Source of the DNA: Planctomycetota bacterium
GTDB lineage: Bacteria; Planctomycetota; Planctomycetia; Pirellulales; UBA1268
DNA length: 46,600 bases
Direction of reading: 5' to 3'
Assembly (NCBI GenBank): GCA_018970785.1
Contig: JAGWVR010000015.1
Location: 1 to 46,600 of the forward strand
Shown: positions 34,920 to 43,288 of the stretch, piece after piece
Numbering within the stretch: position 1 is the stretch's first letter
Layout of the letters: each line of letters begins with the position of its first letter
The notes under the pieces: model-generated
What the model was told of the DNA's origin: nothing
The model's database searches: none
What the model saw: the letters and a program-made list of their open reading frames with translations, nothing else
Translations under genes and position numbers: made by a program

Positions 34920-36143
34920 CTACACGCGGAGGTAGACGCCGTCCTTCTCGAAGTGACGGATGAACAGCCAGGTGATCCAGCCGAAGACGAGCAGCGACGC
35001 GGTCACGTACCAGCCCGGCGAGTCGTTGGGCACGAATCCCTTGACCGCGGTGCCGACCATGTCGTGGAGCACGTAGGCGAGGATCGCGTTGGTGCCGAAC
35101 GTCGTGAACAGCGGAAGCTGCCAGCCGCCGCGGTCGCAGGCGAGGTGGAACAGGACGTACACCGCGAGCGAGAACCCGGCCGAGAACACGAGATACGACA
35201 GCGACCCGGCGCGCTGGCTCATCATCCAGTAGTTTCCCTGACGCTGCGTCTTTGGCGGCGGCGGGACGAACGGAGCCTCGGCGAGCCAGGCCCCGGCGCC
35301 GGCCGCCGTGGCCCGCTTGGCCGCCATCCGCTCCGCGGTCGGGATCACCCCGTCCGGCGCCAGTGGCGTGACGGCGGCGGTCGTGGTCGCCGGCAGGTCG
35401 TAGGCGCGTGTACCGCACGACAGCCCCCAGCCAACTGCCATCAGCGACGCCGCCGCGAGGACGATCCGGCCGAGGGGAACCGGCCGCCCGTCCGCCGCGG
35501 CGGATCGCGGGGCGAAGACGTCGCAGGCCAGCGTGCCGACGATCGCCGGGATCGTCCAGGTGAGGAAGCCGAGCGGGCCGCCGTCGATCCCGGCCGGCGG
35601 CGCGTTGACCCAGGCGAAGTTGAACCACCACGACAGGATCACGTGGGCCACGGCCGATGCCACCATCCAGGCGATCCGCACGCCGGCGGTGGCGCGGACG
35701 ACGGGGAGAATCCACAGCGACGTCACCGCGATGTGCATCAGCGTCTGGAACCAGGTCCGCTTGAGCGGCTCGCCGATCGCGCCCCAGAACCCGAGCTTGG
35801 ACAACTGTTCCCACGAGGGCGCCCGGCTGCCGACGGTGTAGACCACCATCGAAACCAGCACGAGGCCGAGGAGGCGGCGCACCACCCGGCCATAGGCCGC
35901 ACTTCCCTCGCGCTCGAAGCGCCGCCCGAACGTGAGCCGCATCGCGAACCCGACCGCGAACAGGAACTGCGGCATGATCGTGTCGGCGTAGCTGCAGTAG
36001 TCGTGCGTGTGGCGGAGGATCCGCGGGCAGGCGGCAAACCCGCCGAGGTAGTTGACGAGCATCATCCCCACGACCGTGTAGCCGCGGAATTGGTCGAGGG
36101 CGGCAAGACGCGGCCGTGAGGCGGCGTTCCGGGTGTCGCTCAT
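34920..36143 (-). CDS. HGSNAT/DUF5009-like multi-pass membrane acyltransferase
   Basis: 407 residues. The N-terminal motif PRLAALDQFRGYTVVGMMLVNY, followed by ILRHTHDYCSYADTIMPQFL, matches the heparan-alpha-glucosaminide N-acetyltransferase/DUF5009-type membrane family (compare RxxxLDxxRG with an adjacent helix and a histidine in the first loop). About ten hydrophobic helices follow. The central loop ~245-295 is polar and Pro/Ala-rich, and the last helices contain FGTNAILAYVLHDMVGT, typical of the family. In eukaryotes the family moves acetyl groups across a membrane to amino sugars; bacterial members are mostly uncharacterised but often near glycan-degradation genes. It is monocistronic, and its stop faces that of the symporter gene. 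The 136-bp gap upstream (36144-36279) shows nothing I can name. Confidence 0.8.
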   Translation of the reverse strand: MSDTRNAASRPRLAALDQFRGYTVVGMMLVNYLGGFAACPRILRHTHDYCSYADTIMPQFLFAVGFAMRLTFGRRFEREGSAAYGRVVRRLLGLVLVSMVVYTVGSRAPSWEQLSKLGFWGAIGEPLKRTWFQTLMHIAVTSLWILPVVRATAGVRIAWMVASAVAHVILSWWFNFAWVNAPPAGIDGGPLGFLTWTIPAIVGTLACDVFAPRSAAADGRPVPLGRIVLAAASLMAVGWGLSCGTRAYDLPATTTAAVTPLAPDGVIPTAERMAAKRATAAGAGAWLAEAPFVPPPPKTQRQGNYWMMSQRAGSLSYLVFSAGFSLAVYVLFHLACDRGGWQLPLFTTFGTNAILAYVLHDMVGTAVKGFVPNDSPGWYVTASLLVFGWITWLFIRHFEKDGVYLRV

Positions 36144-36279
36144 GGCACGGGCTTCCCCGGGGATGCGATGGGGCGGTGGCCCGAACCGACCGATCCCAAC
36201 GCCGGGGATCGTAGCGTCGGCCGGGCGGTGGCGTCGAACCCGCCGCCGGGGCCGAGGATCGCCGAGCCGGTCGGAAGCG

Positions 36280-36732
36280 TCAGCGCTTCTTCTTCCGCGG
36301 GTCGACCTTGAATTCGATCTGATTGACCTCGCCGGCCTTGATGTCGGCGGTCAGCGGCGACGTGCTGACGTCGTAGTACTTGGAGTCGATCCGTGGCAAC
36401 TTGCCGTTGGAGTTGTCGATCCACGCGCCGCTCTCGCTGAGTTTGTCGTCCTTGGTCGGCCAGAGGTCGAGGAGCACGACCTTGTGCGCTCCGACGATCG
36501 CACCCTTGGGCGCCTTCGGCACGTCGAGGGTGAGCGTGAACTGCCCCGATTCGTCGGTCTGTCCCGTCGATCGCGGTCCATTCGCCGAGAGGAACTCGAC
36601 CCGGACCATTTCGAGCGGAGTGCCGTCGAGAGTGACTTTGCCCTTGACCTCGGCGACCTTGTAGCTCGGGCCGCAGCCCGACGCACCGACAAGAGCGACC
36701 GCCAAGGCGGCACGAACGGCTGCACGCGTCAT
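36280..36732 (-). CDS. Small lipoprotein with carboxypeptidase-regulatory-like fold
   Basis: 150 residues from ATG 36732, where a lipoprotein signal begins (AVRAALAVALVGASGC, lipid-anchored at C20). The mature part, VKGKVTLDGTPLEMVRVEF then TDESGQFTLTL, is a carboxypeptidase-regulatory/transthyretin-like beta-sandwich; the C-terminus ends in a basic DPRKKKR. Such lipoproteins routinely follow DUF1559 genes in planctomycetes, as here. Function unknown; probably an envelope-associated binding or assembly partner of the DUF1559 protein. Expression may be lowered relative to the upstream gene by the hairpin at 36844-36874. Confidence 0.85.
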   Translation of the reverse strand: MTRAAVRAALAVALVGASGCGPSYKVAEVKGKVTLDGTPLEMVRVEFLSANGPRSTGQTDESGQFTLTLDVPKAPKGAIVGAHKVVLLDLWPTKDDKLSESGAWIDNSNGKLPRIDSKYYDVSTSPLTADIKAGEVNQIEFKVDPRKKKR

Positions 36733-36843
36733 CGTCGGGACTGGCTCCAGAAGGATCACGATCACACGGGGCTGCTCGCGGCCCGCCGCCGTCGCGCCGA
36801 CGCAGGCCACGCGACGGTCCGCCATCCCGGACGCGAAACCGAT

Positions 36844-36874
36844 CCCCCGGGACCGGCGCTGCCGGTCCTGGGGG
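36844..36874 (-). terminator. Strong intercistronic hairpin between DUF1559 and lipoprotein genes
   Basis: Stem of 14 pairs including one G-T (arms CCCCCGGGACCGGC and GCCGGTCCTGGGGG) with a GCT triloop, starting 23 nt after the DUF1559 stop at 36898. No T-tract after it on the minus strand, so partial termination or mRNA 3'-end protection is as likely as full termination. The rest of the 165-bp gap shows nothing else. Confidence 0.5.
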
Positions 36875-36897
36875 ACACGACGAAGGTGGCTTCCGGC

Positions 36898-37992
36898 TCA
36901 GTCGTTGGCGTTCGATTCGCCGCCGGCACGCGAGCCGAGAGCGATGAACGTCGCCTGGTCGAGCGACTCCGACAGGAACCGGACCGAACCGTCGGCGAAC
37001 GCGAACACCGCCCCGCCGGGGTGCTGGCTGCCGAAGGCGTTGATGCGATCGTCGTAGCGGATCGGCGTCCGGTATTCGACACAGTCGCGGATCCGCATGT
37101 TGATCGGCACCCCGGTCCCGAGGAACGAGTTGCCCTCTCCACCGAACCAGACCCAGTTCCAATTCGCCATCTTCGTGGTCGACCAGCCGGTCTCGGGGCC
37201 GCAGCGGTCGAACACCGGGTCGTAATTGCTGCGCTCGCCCATCAGGATCGTGCGGCTGGTACCGTCGGAGATTTCCGCCAAGCGCCGGGCGACGTTACGG
37301 GTGAAGATGCCGTCGCTGGCCGCCTGCTGGGCGGAGGTCGCGCTTCCCGGAGGCCGCGGGTAGTCGGTGCCGGGGCCGAGCGGATACCACAGCGACGGCA
37401 GCGTGTTGCTGAACCCGGGATACCCGCGCCGACCGGCGCAGGCGAAGTAATCAGCCCGGGCGTAGACGCCGTTGCCGGTGGTGCTGTGGCTCTCGTTCCA
37501 TTCCGGCCCGACGTTCGACGGGCAGCGGAGGATCGCCGACAAACGCTGGCCGACCGCCGCCGTCCCGTTGCTCGGGTTCATCGTCGTGCCGTCACCGCCG
37601 AACAGCGGATTGGAGCGCTGGTTGTTGCCGAAGTTCAACTGGTCCCAGGCGCGATGGAAGGCGACTTCCTCGACGTAGGGCAGGAGTTGGTACAGCAGCG
37701 CGTAGCGCCGGTTCTGGTTCGCCGTGCCCCACTCCGGATGGCCCCAACCGGTGCCGTCGGGGCGCAGCATGCCGTAGGGGAGTCGCTTGAACGAATCGAG
37801 ATGATTGTGGTTCGCCACCGCCCACTGCTTGAGGTTGTTGGTGCACTGCGACCGGCGGGCTGCCTCGCGGGCCGCCTGGACTGCGGGCAGCAACAGACCG
37901 ACGAGCGTGCCGATGATCGCGATCACGACGAGGAGCTCGACGAGGGTGAAGCCCCGCCGCAGGCTCCGGACCGAACCGGAATCCGAATCCAT
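36898..37992 (-). CDS. DUF1559 family pilin-like (type II pseudopilin) protein
   Basis: 364 residues from ATG 37992, which has a GGAGG site 10 nt upstream. The N-terminus is a class III-type prepilin signal: basic SLRRG, cleaved before F15, then FTLVELLVVIAIIGTLVGLL. The DUF1559 body follows at once: PAVQAAREAARRSQCTNNLK, an HNHLDSFKRLPYG segment, a DGTSRTILMGERS motif and the closing GGAVFAFADGSVRFLS. DUF1559 proteins are highly amplified in Planctomycetes and are presumed fibre or surface components processed by a prepilin peptidase; the exact role is unknown. Starting at an in-frame ATG at 38064 would place 24 extra residues before the prepilin signal and is less likely. Confidence 0.93.
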   Translation of the reverse strand: MDSDSGSVRSLRRGFTLVELLVVIAIIGTLVGLLLPAVQAAREAARRSQCTNNLKQWAVANHNHLDSFKRLPYGMLRPDGTGWGHPEWGTANQNRRYALLYQLLPYVEEVAFHRAWDQLNFGNNQRSNPLFGGDGTTMNPSNGTAAVGQRLSAILRCPSNVGPEWNESHSTTGNGVYARADYFACAGRRGYPGFSNTLPSLWYPLGPGTDYPRPPGSATSAQQAASDGIFTRNVARRLAEISDGTSRTILMGERSNYDPVFDRCGPETGWSTTKMANWNWVWFGGEGNSFLGTGVPINMRIRDCVEYRTPIRYDDRINAFGSQHPGGAVFAFADGSVRFLSESLDQATFIALGSRAGGESNAND

Positions 37993-38328
37993 GATGATGT
38001 CCTCCGCCTCGAGGAATTGACCGAAATGACAGATCGGGGAAGCGAGGGAAACACACGGCAGCACACCGGACGCGGCGTGACCGCCTTAGAACCGTCCCCA
38101 CCCCCGATGGACAAGAATAGGCAGCCCCCCAGAAAGAAGTCCCCCAGATAATTCCTCCTCGAGGAATCGGATTTTTCGATGCGTTACCGGTGTGGTTCAC
38201 GTCTCGTCGTCGCTGTGACTTCATTCCGGGCAGTGGTGGTATCGCGGTGGTGGCGTATCGTGGAGGCCGCGCGTACCGCGCCCGACGGGTGGGCGGCGGG
38301 CGGCGTCCACTCTGCCGAGGTGATCACG
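37993..38328. other. 336-bp divergent intergenic region
   Basis: No credible gene. It separates the leftward DUF1559 gene and the rightward GH20 fusion and is less GC-rich than its surroundings (patches GAAAGAAGT, GATAATTCC, GGATTTTTCG at 38130-38180). On the minus strand TATTCT (near 38118) is a possible -10 for DUF1559. On the plus strand TATCGC and TATCGT (near 38240-38260) are weak -10 candidates for the GH20 gene. The 11-bp repeat pair is listed separately. Confidence 0.4.
38007..38167. repeat. 11-bp direct repeat CCTCGAGGAAT in the DUF1559/GH20 divergent region
   Basis: CCTCGAGGAAT occurs at 38007-38017 and again at 38157-38167. The distal copy is part of an inverted repeat ATTCCTC-CTC-GAGGAAT (38151-38167). 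The proximal copy lies 15 nt upstream of the DUF1559 ATG, next to its ribosome-binding site. Possible operator or regulatory RNA element. Confidence 0.35.
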
Positions 38329-41300
38329 ATGCCGGGTCGCTGTTGGACTGTTCGCGCTCCGCGGTCGCCGGGGGCCGTTGTCGCGGTTTTCGGCTGCCTG
38401 GCGCTGGCCATGGCGGTTCCGCTCCGCGCGATCGCGGCCGAGTGCCCGCTGGCCGTGCGCTGGGAATTGATCGCCAACGCCCCCGCCGCCGGTGGCGACG
38501 GCGACTTCGAGGCCCGGTTCACGCTCACCAACGTCTCGGCCGTGCCGCTCGGTGACGACGGCTGGACGCTGTTCTTCACGATGGCGCCACGCGAGCTGCG
38601 CCCCCACCCGCGCCTCCAGCCGGCGGTCGTCGAGCATCTCAACGGCGACTGGTACCGCCTCCGCCCGGGGCCGGGCTTCCGCCTCGAGCCCGGCGCGACC
38701 GCCGAGGTCCGCTATGCCGGCGTCGAGCCGGTGGCCAAGGAATGCGACGCACCGCTCGGGCCGTATGTCGTCGCCCGCGACGCCACCGGCGGCGAGCCGC
38801 GGATCACCACGGTCGCCGACTACCGGATCCTTCCCTTCGTCCGCCCCGAGCAGACCCGGCGCGGACCGCGCGACCGCCACCCGCTGCCGACGCTGCGCGA
38901 GCGGTTCGAGGCCGACCGCGAGGTCCACCTCGTCGCCGACGAAGACATGCCGGCCGTCGTGCCGACGCCGGTGGCGGCACGGCGCGGCGTTGGCACGGCC
39001 CGGCTGACGGCGGCGTGGCCGATCGAGTGCCCGGCCGATCTCGAGCCGACGGCGGTCTGGCTCGCCGACCGGCTCGCGCGGCAGCTTGGCGACCGACCGG
39101 TCGTGGCGGTCCGCGCGGCGGCGGACGGGGCCGTGGGGCCGGCGATCCGGTTGTCACGCGACGGCGGCGCGGCCGAGTCCTACAGGCTGGCGGTCGCGGC
39201 CGACGGGATCACGATCGCCGGCGGCGATCCGGCGGGCGTGTTCTACGGCGCCCAGAGCCTCCTCCAACTCCTCCCCTGGGAGTCGCTGCGCCGTCCCGAC
39301 GCCGAGCTGCGCGTGCCGGTGATCGAAATCGAGGACCGGCCCCGGTTCCCCCACCGCGGGCTCCATGTCGACATCAGCCGTAATTTCCAGAGCCGCGAGA
39401 CGATCGAGCGCGTCATCGACCTGATGGCGGCCTACAAGCTCAACCGACTCCTCCTCTACACCACCGAGGACGAGGGGTGGCGGATCGAGATTCCCGGGCT
39501 GCCCGAGCTCACCGAGGTCGGGGCCCGGCGGCGCCACACCGACTCCCCCGACGATCCGGTCGTCCATCCGGCCTACGGCTCCGGGCCGTTCGCCGACGAT
39601 CCCGGTCGCCACGGCAGCGGCCATTACTCGCGCGACGACTTCATCGCCATCCTCCGCCACGCCGCCGCGCGGCACGTGAAGGTGATCCCCGAGCTCAACT
39701 TTCCCGGCCACGCCCGCGCGGCGATCAAGGCGATGGAAGCCCGCTACCGGAGGCTGATGGCTGCCGGCCAGCCCGAGGCCGCCGAGGAGTACCGGCTCGT
39801 CGATCCGCTCGACACGTCCGTCTACCGCTCGGCGCAGAGCTACCGCGACAACGTCGTCTCCGTCGCCCGCGATTCGACCTACCGGTTCTACGAGAAGGTG
39901 GTCGACGAACTGGCGAAGATGTACGCCGAGGCGGGGCTGACGATGGACTCGATCCACACCGGCGGCGACGAGGTGCCCCTCGGCGCGTGGCGCCGCTCAC
40001 CGCTGGCGGCCGACCTCCTCGCGCGCCGGCCGGAGATCGGCGGCCCCGACCGGCTCCAGGGCCATTTCTTCGGCCGGCTCCTCGACACGCTGCGGACGCG
40101 CGGGCTGCGTGTCCTCGGCTGGGAGGAGGTGGCGCTGCGCCGCGAGTCGGCCGATCCGGCGGTGCCCCCGGTCGTCGAACCGCGGTTCGCGGCCGACGAC
40201 GTCGAGATCTACGTCTGGAACAACCTCTTCGACCGCGACGTCGGGATCCGCCTGGCGAATGCCGGCTACGACGTCGTCCTCTGCAACGTCACCAACTTCT
40301 ACCTCGACCTGGCCTGCGAGAAGGACCCGCTCGAGCCGGGGCTGTCGTGGGCCGGATTCGTCGCTGCCCGCGATGCCTACGCGTTCGCGCCGTTCGACTA
40401 CGTCCGCACCACGCTCCGCGACGAATACGGCACGCCGTTCGACGCCGACCGGGCCGCGCGCGAGGCCGCCGCGTTCACGCCCGAGGGGCGGCGGCGGGTG
40501 CGCGGCGTGCAGGCGCAGCTGTGGGGGGAGACGGTGAAGGGGCGGGAGATGCTCGAGTACTACCTGCTGCCCCGGCTGATCGCCTTCGCCGACACCGCCT
40601 GGAGCGCCGAGCGCCCCTGGGAGACGATGCCCGGCGGCCCGGCCCGCGATGCCGCGATTGGCGCCGGGTGGAATCTCCTCGCCAATGCGATCGGCCGGCG
40701 CGAGCTGCCGCGGCTGGCATTCGCCGACGGCGGCCGCCACTACCGGCTGCCGCCGCCGGGAGCCGTGATCGATGGCGGGCGCCTCGCCGCCTCGACGGCA
40801 CTGCCCGGCCTGGCGATCCACTACACCACCGACGGCACGCTCCCCACCGCCGCGTCGCCGCTTTACGAGGGTCCTGTGGCGCTGGCGGGCAACGCCGGCC
40901 CGCCGGTCCAGCTCCGCGCCTTCGACGCCGCCGGCCGCGGCTCGCGCCCCGTCGCCATCACCCGCGGCGGCGAACCGGCGCTGCCGGTGACGGTCGATCC
41001 GCAGGGCTCGATCCCCGGACTGCCCCCCGGGATCGTCCCGGCGACGGCGAAGCCGGTCACGGTCGGCACGTTCGCGCAGCAGGTCCGCGTCGATGCCGCG
41101 CTCCCCGGCGCGGGCGCCGCGGCCACCGACGTGGCCGCGGTCGGAGACACGCTGGCGATCGTCGTCGACGGGGAGTTGTGGACCCGATCGGCGGGCACGT
41201 GGAAACGCGTCGACGGGCTCCCTGGTCCCGCCCGGGGGGTGGCCAACGCCGCCGGGGCGCTCCACGCCTGCGGCGAGCGCTACCTGGCGAAGATCGGCGG

Positions 41301-43281
41301 CGACGCCGCGGCGACCTTCGTCGCGCTCCCCGACGGCACGACGCCGCTGTTCCTCCCGGACGGTCCGCGGCTGGTCGTCGTCACCCCGCGCGATGTCCTC
41401 GAGCGCGACGGCGAGCGCTGGCGCTCCGTGCCGCTTCCCGCCGGCGCGCCGGTGGCGGCGGCGCAGGGGGCGGGAGAGCAGCTGGCGGTGGTCGTCGACG
41501 ACCGGGTCCACGAGCGCCTCGCGCCGGGGGCGGGCTGGGCCATGCTGCGGATCCGCGACGAGACGCGCGGCTGGGATCCGCCCGGTCTGGCCGCGATCGC
41601 CTACGACGCGCGCGGCCGGCTGTGGTGCGGGGCCGAGCAGGGGCTCGCGGTGCGCGACGAGGACGGGCGTTGGCGGTTCGTCGAGCGCGACGAGCTCCCG
41701 GTGACGGCGCTGACGGGGATCGCCGCCGGCCCCGCTGGCGACATCTGGCTGGCGACGAAGCGCGGCGCCGTCCACGTCGGCGACGGCGTCGTCGAGTATC
41801 GCCAGGGCAGGCGCTGGCTCCCCGGCGACGACCTGGCGGCCGTCGCCGTCGGCGCCGACGGCACGGCGTGGTTCGCCGGCGCTGCCGGTGTCGGTGGCAT
41901 CGGTCTCCGGGCGACGACGCTGGCCGGCAAGGCCGCCGCCTACGAGGAGGCGATCGACCGCTTCCACCGCCGCACCGAGCTGGGGTACGTCATCGAGGCC
42001 GGTCTCGACGCTCCCGGCGCCGTCGCCACGGCCACCACCGAGGACAACGACAACGACGGCCTGTGGACGTCGATGTACGGTGCGGCGCAGTGCTTCGCCC
42101 ATGCCGCCGACGGCGACGCGGGATCCCGGGAGCGGGCCCGGAAGGCGTTCCGGGCGGTGAAATTCCTCAGCGACGTCACCCGCGGAGGCGACCCGGCGCC
42201 GCCCCCCGGTTTCCCCGCGCGGAGCGTCGTCCCGGTCGGCGGCTTCGATCCCAACACGCGCGACAACGCCGCGCGCGACGAGCGGCAGCGGCAGCGCGAG
42301 GCACGCTGGAAGGTGTTCGAGCCGCGCTGGCCGAAGGACCGCACCGGCCGCTGGTACTGGAAGACCGACACCAGCTCCGACGAGCTTGACGGCCACTTCT
42401 TCTTCTACGGCGTCTACCACGACCTCGTGGCGCGCGGCCCGGAGGAGCGCGCCGAGGTGGCCGCCGTCGTCCGTGGGATCATCGACCATCTCATCGCCCA
42501 CGACTGGGCGCTGGTCGACATCGACGGCACGCCGACACGCTGGGCGCAGTTCGGCCCGCGCCAGCTCAACCGCACGCTCGACTGGTGGGAGGGACGCGGG
42601 CTCAACAGCCTGTCGATCCTCTCCTACCTCGCCGTCGCCGCGCACGTCACGGGCGACGAGCGCTACCGCACGCTCGCCCGCCAGCTCGTCGACGAGCACG
42701 GCTACGCCACCAACGTCCTCGTGCCGAAGATCACCCCCGGCGTCGGCGGCGGCAACCAATCGGACGACGAGATGGCGCTGATGGGCTACTACCACCTCGT
42801 CCGGCTGGAACGCGACCCGCGGCTCCGTCAGGCGTGGCAGCGGTCACTCGCCGGCTATTGGCAGCTCGAGCAGCCGGAGCGCAACCCGCTGTTCAACGTC
42901 ATCGCCGCCGTCTGCCTGCGCGACGCCTCGTTCACCGATCCCTACGGGACGACCGCGCTCGAGCCCGATCCCGCCGACTGGCTCCCCGACACGCTCGACA
43001 CGCTGCGCCGCTTTCCTCTCGACCTCGTCGACTGGCGGCTGGAGAACGCCCACCGCCACGACGTCGCCCTCCTGCCGCGGCACGTGCGCCCCGATGCCCA
43101 CGGCGCGGTCGGCGTCCGCCGTGACGGCAAGGTGCTGCCGGTCGACGAACGGACCGTGTTCCACTGGAACCACGATCCCTACCGGCTCGACAGCGGCGGC
43201 GAGGGGCGGCGCCTGGCCGACGGGACGTCGTACCTGCTCCCCTACCACCTCGCCCGCTACCACCGGATCATCGCCCCCTGA
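38329..43281 (+). CDS. Secreted GH20 beta-N-acetylhexosaminidase fused to propeller and helical toroid-like domain
   Basis: 1650 residues from ATG 38329, with GAGGTGA 7 nt upstream and a signal peptide (AVVAVFGCLALAMAVPL...AIAAE). Order of modules: CHB_HEX-type N-terminal domain (~38-165, ECPLAVRWELIANAP); GH20b domain (~225-335); GH20 catalytic barrel (~338-780) with HTGGDE, D547-E548 being the catalytic pair, and RFPHRGLHVDISRNF at its start; chitobiase C-terminal domain (~800-860, IHYTTDGTLPTAASPLY); two-component-regulator-type beta-propeller (~890-1205, with repeats like GELWTRSAGTWKRVDGLPG); helical domain (~1210-1650) with EDNDNDGLWTSMYGAAQCF, WYWKTDTSSDELDGHFFFY, RGLNSLSILSYL and GGNQSDDEMALMGYY. 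I recall the propeller+helical pair as a stand-alone planctomycete protein; joined to GH20 it is unusual. Likely removes terminal GlcNAc/GalNAc from extracellular glycans. Confidence 0.88.
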   Translation: MPGRCWTVRAPRSPGAVVAVFGCLALAMAVPLRAIAAECPLAVRWELIANAPAAGGDGDFEARFTLTNVSAVPLGDDGWTLFFTMAPRELRPHPRLQPAVVEHLNGDWYRLRPGPGFRLEPGATAEVRYAGVEPVAKECDAPLGPYVVARDATGGEPRITTVADYRILPFVRPEQTRRGPRDRHPLPTLRERFEADREVHLVADEDMPAVVPTPVAARRGVGTARLTAAWPIECPADLEPTAVWLADRLARQLGDRPVVAVRAAADGAVGPAIRLSRDGGAAESYRLAVAADGITIAGGDPAGVFYGAQSLLQLLPWESLRRPDAELRVPVIEIEDRPRFPHRGLHVDISRNFQSRETIERVIDLMAAYKLNRLLLYTTEDEGWRIEIPGLPELTEVGARRRHTDSPDDPVVHPAYGSGPFADDPGRHGSGHYSRDDFIAILRHAAARHVKVIPELNFPGHARAAIKAMEARYRRLMAAGQPEAAEEYRLVDPLDTSVYRSAQSYRDNVVSVARDSTYRFYEKVVDELAKMYAEAGLTMDSIHTGGDEVPLGAWRRSPLAADLLARRPEIGGPDRLQGHFFGRLLDTLRTRGLRVLGWEEVALRRESADPAVPPVVEPRFAADDVEIYVWNNLFDRDVGIRLANAGYDVVLCNVTNFYLDLACEKDPLEPGLSWAGFVAARDAYAFAPFDYVRTTLRDEYGTPFDADRAAREAAAFTPEGRRRVRGVQAQLWGETVKGREMLEYYLLPRLIAFADTAWSAERPWETMPGGPARDAAIGAGWNLLANAIGRRELPRLAFADGGRHYRLPPPGAVIDGGRLAASTALPGLAIHYTTDGTLPTAASPLYEGPVALAGNAGPPVQLRAFDAAGRGSRPVAITRGGEPALPVTVDPQGSIPGLPPGIVPATAKPVTVGTFAQQVRVDAALPGAGAAATDVAAVGDTLAIVVDGELWTRSAGTWKRVDGLPGPARGVANAAGALHACGERYLAKIGGDAAATFVALPDGTTPLFLPDGPRLVVVTPRDVLERDGERWRSVPLPAGAPVAAAQGAGEQLAVVVDDRVHERLAPGAGWAMLRIRDETRGWDPPGLAAIAYDARGRLWCGAEQGLAVRDEDGRWRFVERDELPVTALTGIAAGPAGDIWLATKRGAVHVGDGVVEYRQGRRWLPGDDLAAVAVGADGTAWFAGAAGVGGIGLRATTLAGKAAAYEEAIDRFHRRTELGYVIEAGLDAPGAVATATTEDNDNDGLWTSMYGAAQCFAHAADGDAGSRERARKAFRAVKFLSDVTRGGDPAPPPGFPARSVVPVGGFDPNTRDNAARDERQRQREARWKVFEPRWPKDRTGRWYWKTDTSSDELDGHFFFYGVYHDLVARGPEERAEVAAVVRGIIDHLIAHDWALVDIDGTPTRWAQFGPRQLNRTLDWWEGRGLNSLSILSYLAVAAHVTGDERYRTLARQLVDEHGYATNVLVPKITPGVGGGNQSDDEMALMGYYHLVRLERDPRLRQAWQRSLAGYWQLEQPERNPLFNVIAAVCLRDASFTDPYGTTALEPDPADWLPDTLDTLRRFPLDLVDWRLENAHRHDVALLPRHVRPDAHGAVGVRRDGKVLPVDERTVFHWNHDPYRLDSGGEGRRLADGTSYLLPYHLARYHRIIAP

Positions 43282-43288
43282 CGGGCGC

